Below, piece after piece: positions 41,987-49,846 of a DNA stretch of 64,000 nucleotides; position 1 is the stretch's first letter, and every line of letters begins with the position of its first letter. The notes under the pieces were generated by a model. It ran no database searches. It was not told the DNA's origin and was given only the letters and a program-made list of their open reading frames with translations. The translations under genes and the position numbers were made by a program. Source of the DNA: Lentzea albidocapillata (lineage in GTDB: Bacteria > Actinomycetota > Actinomycetes > Mycobacteriales > Pseudonocardiaceae). Location: assembly GCF_000719115.1 (NCBI RefSeq), contig NZ_JOEA01000014.1, forward strand, positions 248,001 through 312,000, written 5' to 3'.

Positions 41987-42973
41987 TTGGCCACGCTCAA
42001 GGACGTCGCTCGGCTGGCGGGCGTCTCGGTGAAGACCGTGTCGAACGTGGTCAACGGCTACTCGTTCGTGAAACCGGACAACCGCCGCCGCGTCGAGGAG
42101 GCGCTGGAGGCGACCGGTTACCGGCCGAACCTCGGCGCCCGCAACCTGCGCCGCGGCCGCACCGGTTTCATCGCCCTGGTCCTGCCCGAGCTCTCGATCC
42201 CCTACTTCGCCGAGCTCGCCGGCCTCGTCATCGCCGCCGCCCAGGACCACGAGTGGAACGTGCTCATCGAGCAGACGTTCGGCACCCTGGCCGGCGAACG
42301 TTCCGCGCTGGCCTCCCTGGGTCCGCACCTGGTCGACGCCGCGATCCTCAGCCCGGAGGCCCTGCAGGTGGACGACTTCCAGCTGCCGGTGCCCGCCGTC
42401 CTGCTGGGCGAGCACGCCGTCGACGTCCCGATCTCCCGCGTGGGCATCGACAACGTGGCCGCCGCCCAGGCCGCCGTCCGCCACCTGATCTCGCTGGGCC
42501 ACCAGCGCATCGCCGCGATCGGCGCCCACCCCCACCGCGGCACCGCCGCGCTGCGCCTGGAGGGCTACCGCCTCGCACTGGCCGAAGCCTCGCTGCCGTT
42601 CGTCGACGAACTCGTCGTGCCCGCCCTGAACTACCACCGAGCGGACGGCGCCGCCGCGATGAGGTCGTTGCTGGACCTGCGCAACCCACCGGACGCCGTG
42701 TTCTGCTTCAACGACCTCCTGGCCATCGGCGCCATGCGAGCGGCCGGCGAACGTTTCGTGCGCGTGCCTCAGGACCTCGCCGTGGTCGGCTTCGACAACA
42801 ACGAGGAAAGCGCCTACAGCTCCCCGTCACTCACGTCCGTCGCGCCCGACAAGGCCGCCATCGCCCAGGCCGCCGTCGACCTGCTGCACCGGCGCGTCGA
42901 GGCCGCCGACGTCCTCGAGAACGTCGAGACGCCGTTCTCCTTGCAGGTGAGGGAAAGTACCGTCGCCCGATGA
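41987..42973 (+). CDS. LacI-family repressor of the furanose uptake locus
   Basis: 328 residues from TTG 41987 (six bases after GGAG); GTG 41984 is an alternative. HTH with hinge: ATLKDVARLAGVSVKTVSNV, VNGYSFVKPDNRRRVEEALE, ATGYRPNLGARNLR. The ligand domain follows the periplasmic-binding fold (GFIALVLPELSIPYFAELAG, DAVFCFNDLLAIGAMRAAGE, DLAVVGFDNNEES). Divergent from ytfQ with a perfect operator between. The inducer is likely the transported furanose. Confidence 0.92.
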   Translation: MATLKDVARLAGVSVKTVSNVVNGYSFVKPDNRRRVEEALEATGYRPNLGARNLRRGRTGFIALVLPELSIPYFAELAGLVIAAAQDHEWNVLIEQTFGTLAGERSALASLGPHLVDAAILSPEALQVDDFQLPVPAVLLGEHAVDVPISRVGIDNVAAAQAAVRHLISLGHQRIAAIGAHPHRGTAALRLEGYRLALAEASLPFVDELVVPALNYHRADGAAAMRSLLDLRNPPDAVFCFNDLLAIGAMRAAGERFVRVPQDLAVVGFDNNEESAYSSPSLTSVAPDKAAIAQAAVDLLHRRVEAADVLENVETPFSLQVRESTVAR

Positions 42974-43010
42974 CCGGCCCACGTGCACCCGCATGGCCAG
43001 GTCACCATCA

Positions 43011-44276
43011 TCAGGAAAGCGGACAGGTCGCCACATCGGCCGGCCGAGGCAAAGTCGCCGACCGAGGCGGCTCCACCCCGTCCAGCCACCGCTCCAAAGC
43101 CACGAACGCCGCCCGATGGCAAGGCGCAAGTGGCCGCAACCGATCCGGATAGGCATCCACAAGCCCATCCACGTGTGTCCCCTGCTCCACCCGGTAGTAC
43201 CGATGCAACCGATCAGGCGTCATAGCCGCGTACACGTCCGAATCCTGGCTGATAGGCAGCAGCACGTCATAAGTCCCATGCACGGTCAGCAAAGGCCGCT
43301 TCACCTTCCCGGTCAAGGCGACCGGAGACACCGCAGGCCCGGCAACGCGACGCCGCGCCGCATACGAGTAGTCCGCGTCGCAGGAAGGGGTGCCAGGAGC
43401 GCAGAAAGGCACCCCGGCCTCCAGGTCCCCGTCGAACCCCGGATCGAACTCCTCGCGGTAGATGCGTTGGGTGAGATCCCAGTAGTAGCGGTAGTGGTAG
43501 TCCCACAGGAATTCCGTGCCGGCCGGAAAGCCCGCCGCGACCATCGCCTCGTGCGCGCCCGGTTCGCCTGCCAGGTAGGCCGGGTAGGCGCGGAGGACGG
43601 GTGGCAGGAACGTCAGGGGGTTCGGGCCCTTGACCGTCCACAGTGTCCCCTCCCAGTCGACGCCGCCGTCGTAGAGGTGCGGGCGGTTCTCCAGTTGCCA
43701 GCGGACCAGGTAGCCGCCGTTGGAGATGCCGGTGGCGATGGTCCGGCGTGGGGTCCGGCCGTAGCGTTGGGAGACAACGGACTTCGCCGCGATGGTGAGC
43801 TGGGTGAAGCGGTGGTTCCACTCCTCCATCGCGCGGCCGTCGCGGTAGAACCGGGCTCCGGTGTTGCCCTTGTCCGTTGAGGCGAAGGCGTAGCCGCGGG
43901 AGAGGACCCAGTCGGAGATCGCGCGGTCGTTGGCGTACTGCTCGCGGACGCCCGGTGCGCCGGTGACGACCAGGCCGCCGTTCCAGCGGTCGGGCAGTCT
44001 GACCACGAACTCGGAGTCGTGCCAGCCGTGGTTGGTGTTGGTGCGCGAGGTGTCCGGGAAGTAGCCGTCGATCTGGATGCCAGGGACCGCGGCGGGGACG
44101 GGCAGGGCGGTGCTCGTGAGGCCCGCCCAGTCGGCCGGGTCGGTGTGGCCGGTGGCGGTGAGGCCGGTCGTGGTGAGGTCGGTCAGGCGGGCGAGTTGCT
44201 GGTGTTCGGCGCCGGGGACCGTCATCGCGGACGTCGGCGGGGTCAGCGCGAGTACCAGTACCAGCGGGAGCAACAT
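43011..44276 (-). CDS. Secreted alpha/beta hydrolase (tannase/oligomer-hydrolase-like)
   Basis: 421 residues. Signal peptide LLPLVLVLALTPPTSA. Oxyanion/strand region FVVRLPDRWNGGLVVTGAPG, nucleophile elbow ATGISNGGYL (GxSxG), late LLTVHGTYDVLLPISQDSDV (Asp) and QGTHVDGL (His). It resembles extracellular 3-hydroxybutyrate-oligomer or tannase/feruloyl-esterase-type hydrolases, but I cannot decide the substrate. Starts 12 bases after the STAS gene on the same strand. Confidence 0.75.
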   Translation of the reverse strand: MLLPLVLVLALTPPTSAMTVPGAEHQQLARLTDLTTTGLTATGHTDPADWAGLTSTALPVPAAVPGIQIDGYFPDTSRTNTNHGWHDSEFVVRLPDRWNGGLVVTGAPGVREQYANDRAISDWVLSRGYAFASTDKGNTGARFYRDGRAMEEWNHRFTQLTIAAKSVVSQRYGRTPRRTIATGISNGGYLVRWQLENRPHLYDGGVDWEGTLWTVKGPNPLTFLPPVLRAYPAYLAGEPGAHEAMVAAGFPAGTEFLWDYHYRYYWDLTQRIYREEFDPGFDGDLEAGVPFCAPGTPSCDADYSYAARRRVAGPAVSPVALTGKVKRPLLTVHGTYDVLLPISQDSDVYAAMTPDRLHRYYRVEQGTHVDGLVDAYPDRLRPLAPCHRAAFVALERWLDGVEPPRSATLPRPADVATCPLS

Positions 44277-44287
44277 AGCTGGTCAAG

Positions 44288-44656
44288 CTAGTTGCAGGGG
44301 CTCGGCGGCGACATGGTTGTCTCCCACACAAGGCCCGCTTTGAAGGTGGTGAAGCCGAACAGGTCCAGCACCCGGCGGACCCGGGGCTGGGTGTTGTGCA
44401 CGCTGAACGACTTGCCGTTGCGGTGGGCCGCGCAGAGCAGGAGCAGCAGGGTGCGCAGGCCGCCCGCGGACATGAACGTCACCTCGGCCAGGTCGACCGA
44501 GACGCGGTCGGTGGTGGTGTCGGTGACGCCGGGCAGCACGGCGGCGAAGAACACGTCGCAGGTCGTCATGTCCATCTCGCCCTGGCAGGTGGCCACGAAG
44601 CGGGTGCCGGAGCGTTGTGTCCGCACGGTGAACGGACTGGTCTCGCAGGCGGTCAT
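44288..44656 (-). CDS. STAS-domain anti-sigma factor antagonist
   Basis: 122 residues from ATG 44656. FVATCQGEMDMTTCDVFFAA, VSVDLAEVTFMSAGGLRTLL and the end HNTQPRVRRVLDLFGFTTF are the STAS beta-alpha pattern with the phosphorylatable serine in F-M-S-A-G-G. Family role: binds an anti-sigma kinase when unphosphorylated. No RsbW-like kinase is in the window. Confidence 0.85.
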   Translation of the reverse strand: MTACETSPFTVRTQRSGTRFVATCQGEMDMTTCDVFFAAVLPGVTDTTTDRVSVDLAEVTFMSAGGLRTLLLLLCAAHRNGKSFSVHNTQPRVRRVLDLFGFTTFKAGLVWETTMSPPSPCN

Positions 44657-44730
44657 GAACCACTTCACCGCACTGCGAGCGCGGACGATAGCAGCGGAAA
44701 CGAAGTCCGCGACCGGGAAAACGAAGCGCC

Positions 44731-45648
44731 CTAGCCTGACCGCAGGGTCTTCGACGGCAGGACGTCGTACGCGGCGCGGTAGTGCGCGGCGAAGACGCTC
44801 GGACGGGCGTATCCCCATCGGGCCGCGATCTCGGTGACAGAACCGTTGCCAGCCCTCAGATCCTCGTGGGCGCATGACAGACGCACGCCCCGGAGGTAGG
44901 CCATCGGTGTCGTGGCGAGGTGGCGGCGGAAGGCGAGTTGCAACGCCCGGATGGACACGCGAGCCGCACGCGCTATGTCGGCGGCGGAGATGTCGATCTC
45001 GGCGTTGTCCTCGATGAACGTGACCGCACGGCGCAGGCTCTTCGGGTGCGCGTCACGCCGGTCACCACACGTCGGCGCGGCGTGTGTGGTGTTCGGGAAC
45101 GCGGCGAGGGTGGTGCTCACCAGCAGGCGAGTCGCATTCGCCATCACCAATGGGTTGTCGCCGAAGTGCGGCAGCACCTCGTCACGCAGATGCACGCAGG
45201 TGGACCACCACACCGCCGCGACCCGGGACGAGACCGGCCGGAAACCGGAGAACCGGACACCGTCGGCCACCTCGTCGATCACCGACTGGGTCAGCGTCAC
45301 CGTCGACAGCAGCGGGTCGAAGATCGCCCCGATGAAGGAACTTTCGGGTGGTGCGCACAGGAACACGTCACCGGGCATCCAGTATCGGTCCTCGCCACCG
45401 GAACGGTAGTAGACCATCCCGGCGCCCGTGTGCCCGAAGACGAAGTTGTTCATCGGGTCGACGCTGACTTCCAGCGCGATGCGCCCGTACAGCTCGTCGA
45501 ACCGGATGTGCCCGTGTATTCGTGACGACATCCGCATGTGAGGGTGCTCGATGCCGGCGTTGAGACGCATGTGGCCGTAAGCCGCGTTCAACAACTCGTG
45601 CACGGCATCCAAGTCCGCCACCTCGACGACCCGTTCCACGTGCTGCAC
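44731..45648 (-). CDS. AraC-family transcriptional regulator
   Basis: 305 residues from GTG 45648 (GAGGAT upstream); the longer frame to 45831 is arginine-rich and unlikely. An N-terminal cupin-like sensor (RYWMPGDVFLCAPPESS) precedes two HTH motifs: IDISAADIARAARVSIRALQ, AFRRHLATTPMAYLRGVRLS and VTEIAARWGYARPSVFAAHY. Target unknown; the STAS-hydrolase pair downstream is a candidate. Confidence 0.87.
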   Translation of the reverse strand: MQHVERVVEVADLDAVHELLNAAYGHMRLNAGIEHPHMRMSSRIHGHIRFDELYGRIALEVSVDPMNNFVFGHTGAGMVYYRSGGEDRYWMPGDVFLCAPPESSFIGAIFDPLLSTVTLTQSVIDEVADGVRFSGFRPVSSRVAAVWWSTCVHLRDEVLPHFGDNPLVMANATRLLVSTTLAAFPNTTHAAPTCGDRRDAHPKSLRRAVTFIEDNAEIDISAADIARAARVSIRALQLAFRRHLATTPMAYLRGVRLSCAHEDLRAGNGSVTEIAARWGYARPSVFAAHYRAAYDVLPSKTLRSG

Positions 45649-45730
45649 GATCCTCGTCCGTTCAGCCGGTGTCCATCGCCAAGACGGCTGCTTCCGCTCA
45701 CCCGGTGGACAGGCGGAAGCAGCCGGCACC

Positions 45731-46600
45731 CTAGGCCCGGACGAGCGAGGCCAGCGCGGTCTGTCCCTGCTGGTTCGGGTGGAACACGGCCTCCGGCCCC
45801 TCCTGGCCGGGCGCCAGCGCGTCGAATCCACGCAGGAACGGCGTGCCCGACTCGCACAGCGCGTGACCCTCGAACGTGCCGGGACGGGAGAACGGGCTGG
45901 CGTAAGTGGCGTGGACGCCCTTGTGCGTCGCCTTGGCCACGGCGGTGCGGAGGGTGGCGTCGATGCCGTCGGCCACCTGGTTGCCCTGGCTGCGCTCCGC
46001 GGCGGTCAGGATGCCCTCACCGCAGATCGGGTCGAGCGTGGCGCCGGGCGGGTTGTCCGAAGCGGATACCTGGCGGCCGTAGCCCACGACGACCACTCGC
46101 GCGTGCGGGCTGCGCTTGCGGATCTCGGTGAGCAGGGCGGTGACGTTGCTGCCCATCTGCGGCAGCCTGGCCAGGATCGCCTCGGTCGGGGCACCCGTGC
46201 AGTCCGCCTGGATGCAGATACCGCCGTACGTCGCGTAGCCGATGTCGTTGGTGCCGACGGTGAGCAGCACCAGGTCGGTGCTGCGCCGCAGGGCGTCCAG
46301 CTGGGCCGGACGGTCCTTGAACGGGCGGGAGAAGTCCGCGGTGGCGGCGCCGCTGCAGCTCACGTTGGTGAACGAGCCGAGCCGGCCGGCCGCGCGCAGG
46401 CCGGCAGCCACCTGTTCGCCGTAGGAGTTGTTGCTGCGCCAGCAGTTGCCGGCGGTTCCGTCCTGGTAGGACCCCGCGCCGGTGCCGGAGGCGTACGAGT
46501 CACCGAGCACCACGAGCGACGTGGAGCGAGCCGCGCCGGCCGCGGGAGCAATCCCCAAAGCAGCCAGAACCGCTGTGAGGACGACGATCGTTCTTTTCAC
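45731..46600 (-). CDS. Secreted SGNH/GDSL esterase
   Basis: 289 residues from GTG 46600. Sec signal (KRTIVVLTAVLAALGIAP) ending AGA-AR. Block I VVLGDSYASGTGAG, GNCWRSNNSYGEQVA, VSCSGA, block III TVGTNDIGYAT, block V VFHPNQQGQ. This matches the Streptomyces-type extracellular esterase/lipase branch with disulfides. Different branch from the SGNH lipoprotein at 2896. Confidence 0.88.
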   Translation of the reverse strand: MKRTIVVLTAVLAALGIAPAAGAARSTSLVVLGDSYASGTGAGSYQDGTAGNCWRSNNSYGEQVAAGLRAAGRLGSFTNVSCSGAATADFSRPFKDRPAQLDALRRSTDLVLLTVGTNDIGYATYGGICIQADCTGAPTEAILARLPQMGSNVTALLTEIRKRSPHARVVVVGYGRQVSASDNPPGATLDPICGEGILTAAERSQGNQVADGIDATLRTAVAKATHKGVHATYASPFSRPGTFEGHALCESGTPFLRGFDALAPGQEGPEAVFHPNQQGQTALASLVRA

Positions 46601-46742
46601 CAGACCCCCGATGTTGATGTCATTGCCGCTCCATGGTGCCCGAACGACCACCTCGTGCGCCGCCGAACGCGACACTGCGGGATCTTCAGCGCAAAGCTCC
46701 CCATGCGAGGCTTGGATTACCCCGCCGACGTTCCGGGTCGCC

Positions 46743-46760
46743 CTAGGGCGTGTCCCGTAA
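46743..46760. mobile_element. Possible IS terminus (CTAG plus GGCGTGTCCCGTAA)
   Basis: CTAGGGCGTGTCCCGTAA resembles terminal repeats of IS5-type elements with a CTAG target. It lies exactly where homology of the following methyltransferase stops. No partner end or transposase is present, so this is a solo remnant at best. Confidence 0.35.
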
Positions 46761-47450
46761 GTCTCGTCCGCGATAGTCGCGGCCGAGGGCCCCGGAGGCG
46801 GCACCGCCGCAACGCCCGAATACGCCCGGTATGAGGCCGTCTTGGAGTTCGCGATCGGCACGGGCCGCATCGCGTTGCCCCTCAGGGAATCCGGTGTCGA
46901 GGTGGACGGCGTCGAGCTCTCCCCCGACATGGTCGCGCGCATGCGGGAGAAACCCGGCGGCGACGACGTCGACGTGGTCATGGGCGACATGTCCAGCGTC
47001 GGCACCGGGCGCACGTATCCGTTGGTGTACCTGGTCTACAACACGATCACCAACCTGCTCACCCAGGACGACCAGGTGCGGTGCTTCGAGAACGCCGCGC
47101 GCCACCTCACCGCGGACGGTGTGTTCGTGATCGAGTGCGGTGTGCCGAGCTGGGCTGCGCGGCAACGTCATCAGTTCATCGACGTGGAGGCCGTCGAGGT
47201 CGACCACGTCGAGCTGGACGTCAACCGCTACGACCCGGTCACCCAGCTGCTCGACGAGAACCACGTGCACATCGGCGCGGACGGCATCCGGTTCGGCGCG
47301 ATCCGGCAGCGGCTGTCCTACCCGTCGGAGTTCGACCTCATGGCGCGGATCGCGGGACTGCGGCTGCGCGAGCGGCACGGCGGCTGGAACGGCGAGCCGT
47401 TCGTCGCCGACAGCAGGCGGCACGTGAGCGTGTACGAAAGATCCGCGTGA
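46761..47450 (+). pseudogene. 5'-truncated SAM-dependent methyltransferase
   Basis: The frame reads EAVLEFAIGTGRIALPLRES (motif I), VDGVELSPDMVARMREKPGG, VVMGDM, YLVYNTITNLLTQDDQVRCF and a full C-terminus to 47450. The usual 40-60 N-terminal residues are missing: the frame is blocked by TAA at 46758-46760, and the only start codon is TTG 46842, inside motif I, without a ribosome site. The loss coincides with an IS-like end. Probably inactive. Confidence 0.62.
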
Positions 47451-47459
47451 CGTTCCGCG

Positions 47460-47855
47460 TCAGGAGTTGAACGCCTCCAGCGCCTCGGCCTTGATCTGCT
47501 CGAACTGGGCGGCCATCGCCTCGGACAGGGCCTGGGCGCCGGACAGCGGGCGCACCATGACGGTGAACTCGTCGATCAGCCCGTCCTCGTCGAGGTGCAG
47601 GAAGTCGCATCCCTGGATCTCCTTGCCGCCCACCTCGGTCCGGAACACCAGCGCGTGGTTCCGGCCGTCGATGATCTCGCGTTCGTAGCGGAAGTTCTCG
47701 AACACCCGCATGACGCCGCGCAGGATCGCCGCGGTGATCGGCTTGCCGGGGTACGGCGTGAACGCGACAGGGCTGGTGAACACGACGTTGTCGGCCAGGC
47801 ACGCCGCCATCGCCTCGGTGTCCCGTGCTTCGACCGCCTTGCGGAATGCGTTCAC
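47460..47855 (-). CDS. SnoaL-like (NTF2-fold) protein
   Basis: 131 residues. NAFRKAVEARDTEAMAACLA, DNVVFTSPVAFTPYPGKPIT, LHLDEDGLIDEFTVMVRPLS. Matches the SnoaL-like family with an NTF2 cone. GTG start with GAGGGCG upstream. Divergent from the PadR gene, with a TCAAC/GTTGA inverted repeat between, so it is a candidate PadR target. Confidence 0.83.
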   Translation of the reverse strand: MNAFRKAVEARDTEAMAACLADNVVFTSPVAFTPYPGKPITAAILRGVMRVFENFRYEREIIDGRNHALVFRTEVGGKEIQGCDFLHLDEDGLIDEFTVMVRPLSGAQALSEAMAAQFEQIKAEALEAFNS

Positions 47856-47873
47856 AGCGACGCCCTCACATAC

Positions 47874-47885
47874 TCAACTTGTTGA
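47874..47885. promoter_or_regulatory. Candidate PadR operator
   Basis: TCAAC-TT-GTTGA lies midway between the divergent SnoaL-like and PadR genes, 29 bases before the PadR start. Short, but the only symmetric element there. Confidence 0.4.
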
Positions 47886-47913
47886 CTAGGTCGATGCACC
47901 GTAACCTGCTGCT

Positions 47914-48486
47914 ATGTCGCTGCGCAACGCCGTGATGGCGGCCCTGCTCGACGGGGAGTCGTCCGGCTACGACCTGGCCAAGGCGTTCGACGCGTCGGTG
48001 GCGAACTTCTGGATCTGCACGCCGCAGCAGCTCTACCGGGAGCTGGACCGCATGGAGACGGACGGGCTGATCGTCGCCAGGACGGTCGAGCAGGAACGCC
48101 GGCCGAACAAGCGCCTGTTCTCGCTCACCGAGCAGGGCCGTGAGGAGCTGACGGGGTTCACGGCCGGGCCGCACAAGCCCACCGCGATCCGCGACGAACT
48201 GCTGGTGGCGGTACTGGCGGCGGACTCCGGTGACGTCGAGGGGGTGCTGGCCTCGATCCGCGAACGCAAGCAGTGGGCCGAGGCGAAGGTCGCGCGCTAC
48301 GAACGACTCAGGGCCAAGTTGCTCGACGGCCGTTCGGAGGAGGACTTTCTGGCCACCGCCGAACGGGTCGGGCCGTACCTGACTTTGTTGCGCGGCTTGT
48401 CGTTCGAGCGGGACAACGTGCGGTGGTGTGCCAGGAGCCTCACCGTGCTGGAGCGGCGTGGTGCCCGGCTCGACGCGCCGGGGTGA
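47914..48486 (+). CDS. PadR-family transcriptional regulator
   Basis: 190 residues. Winged helix AVMAALLDGESSGYDLAKAF, FWICTPQQLYRELDRMETDG, LIVARTVEQERRPNKRLFSL, TEQGREEL, then a helical C-terminal dimerisation domain. Matches the Vir_C-containing PadR group. Likely autoregulated with the divergent SnoaL-like gene. Confidence 0.9.
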   Translation: MSLRNAVMAALLDGESSGYDLAKAFDASVANFWICTPQQLYRELDRMETDGLIVARTVEQERRPNKRLFSLTEQGREELTGFTAGPHKPTAIRDELLVAVLAADSGDVEGVLASIRERKQWAEAKVARYERLRAKLLDGRSEEDFLATAERVGPYLTLLRGLSFERDNVRWCARSLTVLERRGARLDAPG

Positions 48487-48501
48487 GGTTGAATCGGGTC
48501 C

Positions 48502-48810
48502 ATGAACGGCATTTCGCTCTTGCAGGAGGCACTCAGCGCGCCCGCGGCAGAGGCGCGCAACCGGTTCGCGGGGCGGCTCAACGGCTACCTCGACGGGTCC
48601 GATGTCGTGCACGCCGTGCGGTTGCAGGGCTGGCTCGGGCTGGAGGTGCCGGGCCCCGGCTGTCACGTCGGCACCGGCAGCTGGGACTTCACCCGCTTCA
48701 AGGCGACCACGTCACCGGTGACGTGCGGGCGCTGCCGTTCCGCCGGGCTGCTCACCAGCTCGTTCACCGGAGGCCCGCACCAGCAGACGCTGGACCTGGA
48801 AGGGATCTAG
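48502..48810 (+). CDS. Hypothetical protein with C-terminal CxxC
   Basis: 102 residues, 15 bases after the PadR gene on the same strand. The helical N-terminus (ISLLQEALSAPAAEARNRFA) is followed by GPGCHVGTGSWDFTRFKATT and TCGRCRSAGL. The Cys/His set (C-H, C-x2-C) could bind zinc. No family recognised. Its stop overlaps the convergent acetyltransferase stop by four bases. Confidence 0.55.
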   Translation: MNGISLLQEALSAPAAEARNRFAGRLNGYLDGSDVVHAVRLQGWLGLEVPGPGCHVGTGSWDFTRFKATTSPVTCGRCRSAGLLTSSFTGGPHQQTLDLEGI

Positions 48811-49199
48811 AGCGCGGCGCGGTTGCGCAGCCCCATCCCCGTCAGCGCGGTCATGCCCAGGCGCTCGTAGTACGGCCGCAACGCGTCGTCGCACGTGAGG
48901 TCCACCGAGTACAGGTGCGCGGCCTCGGCCACGATGCGCCGCATCAGCTCCGTGCCGATGCCCTGGCCCTGGAACTCCGGCCGCACCTCCAGCCACGGGA
49001 CGAACGCGGTCAGCACGCCGTCGCTGATCATGTTCACGAAGCCGACGACGTCGTCCGGTGAACGCGCGATCACCACGCGATAGCTTCCGCGCAGCACGGC
49101 GAGGTGCTGGGCCGGTGACGGCGGGGTGGGCCAGCCCACGAAGAACCCGGCGAGGTCGGCCTCGGTCAGTCCGTTGAGATCGGTGCGGTACGAGATCAC
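48807..49199 (-). CDS. GNAT-family N-acetyltransferase
   Basis: 130 residues from GTG 49199 (V-I-S-Y-R-T-D); the start is not firm because the nearest GGGAGG is too far upstream. Motif A: VPWLEVRPEFQGQGIGTELM (Q-G-Q-G-I-G acetyl-CoA loop); the end MTALTGMGLRNR is typical of the small YjdJ/Aac-like group. Divergent from the membrane protein at 49272. Confidence 0.83.
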   Translation of the reverse strand: MISYRTDLNGLTEADLAGFFVGWPTPPSPAQHLAVLRGSYRVVIARSPDDVVGFVNMISDGVLTAFVPWLEVRPEFQGQGIGTELMRRIVAEAAHLYSVDLTCDDALRPYYERLGMTALTGMGLRNRAAL

Positions 49200-49271
49200 C
49201 GCTGCATTGAACCGTTCCTCCCGGACATCCGTAGGGTGGTTTCTACCAATTCGGTCGCTAAGCTGCTGGTC

Positions 49272-49784
49272 ATGACCCTGCCGACTGCTCCGCTGCGCCG
49301 TGCGCGCTGTGCTGCCGCCGGCATCGTCAACGGGACGCTCGCGGTTGTCGCGCACTCCAGCGCGGACGGCCGGTTACCCGACGCCGGGCTGGTCCTCTCG
49401 CTGGTCGCGCTGCTCACGTGGGCGACGGCCGGGTTCGCCCGGCACGAGCTGACCTGGCGAAAACTGCTCCTGCTGATCGGCGGCGGACAGCTCGCGATGC
49501 ACGTCCTGGTATCACTCGCGGCGTTCCGGCACACGCACGAAGCCGAACCGGCGCGCATGATCGCCTCGCACGTCGTGGCCACGGCACTGACGGTCGTCGT
49601 GCTCGCCGTCGCGGAACGGTCCGTCCTCGCGCTCGCCCGCGCGGTCACGTCCGCACTCCCCCGCAGGCTCACCGTCCTGCCCGCCACCGCACCCCTGGTC
49701 GTCGCCACGCCTTCGCTCGCGCCGACCGCGATCGTCTTCCTGACCGTGCTGTCGTGGCGCGGTCCTCCGGCTGAACAGGCCTGA
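49272..49784 (+). CDS. Membrane protein of unknown function
   Basis: 170 residues with four hydrophobic helices (AGLVLSLVALLTWATAGFA, LLLLIGGGQLAMHVLVSLAA, ASHVVATALTVVVLAVA, a weak C-terminal one). AMHVLVSLAAFRHTHEAEP has histidines next to the membrane, as seen in metal-related proteins near PepSY genes. A PepSY protein follows 62 bases later on the same strand. Confidence 0.6.
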   Translation: MTLPTAPLRRARCAAAGIVNGTLAVVAHSSADGRLPDAGLVLSLVALLTWATAGFARHELTWRKLLLLIGGGQLAMHVLVSLAAFRHTHEAEPARMIASHVVATALTVVVLAVAERSVLALARAVTSALPRRLTVLPATAPLVVATPSLAPTAIVFLTVLSWRGPPAEQA

Positions 49785-49846
49785 ATCCCCTTCACAGGGC
49801 CGCTCACCGAGCGGTCCTGCCCCTGTTCACGCCCATTGGGAGCACC

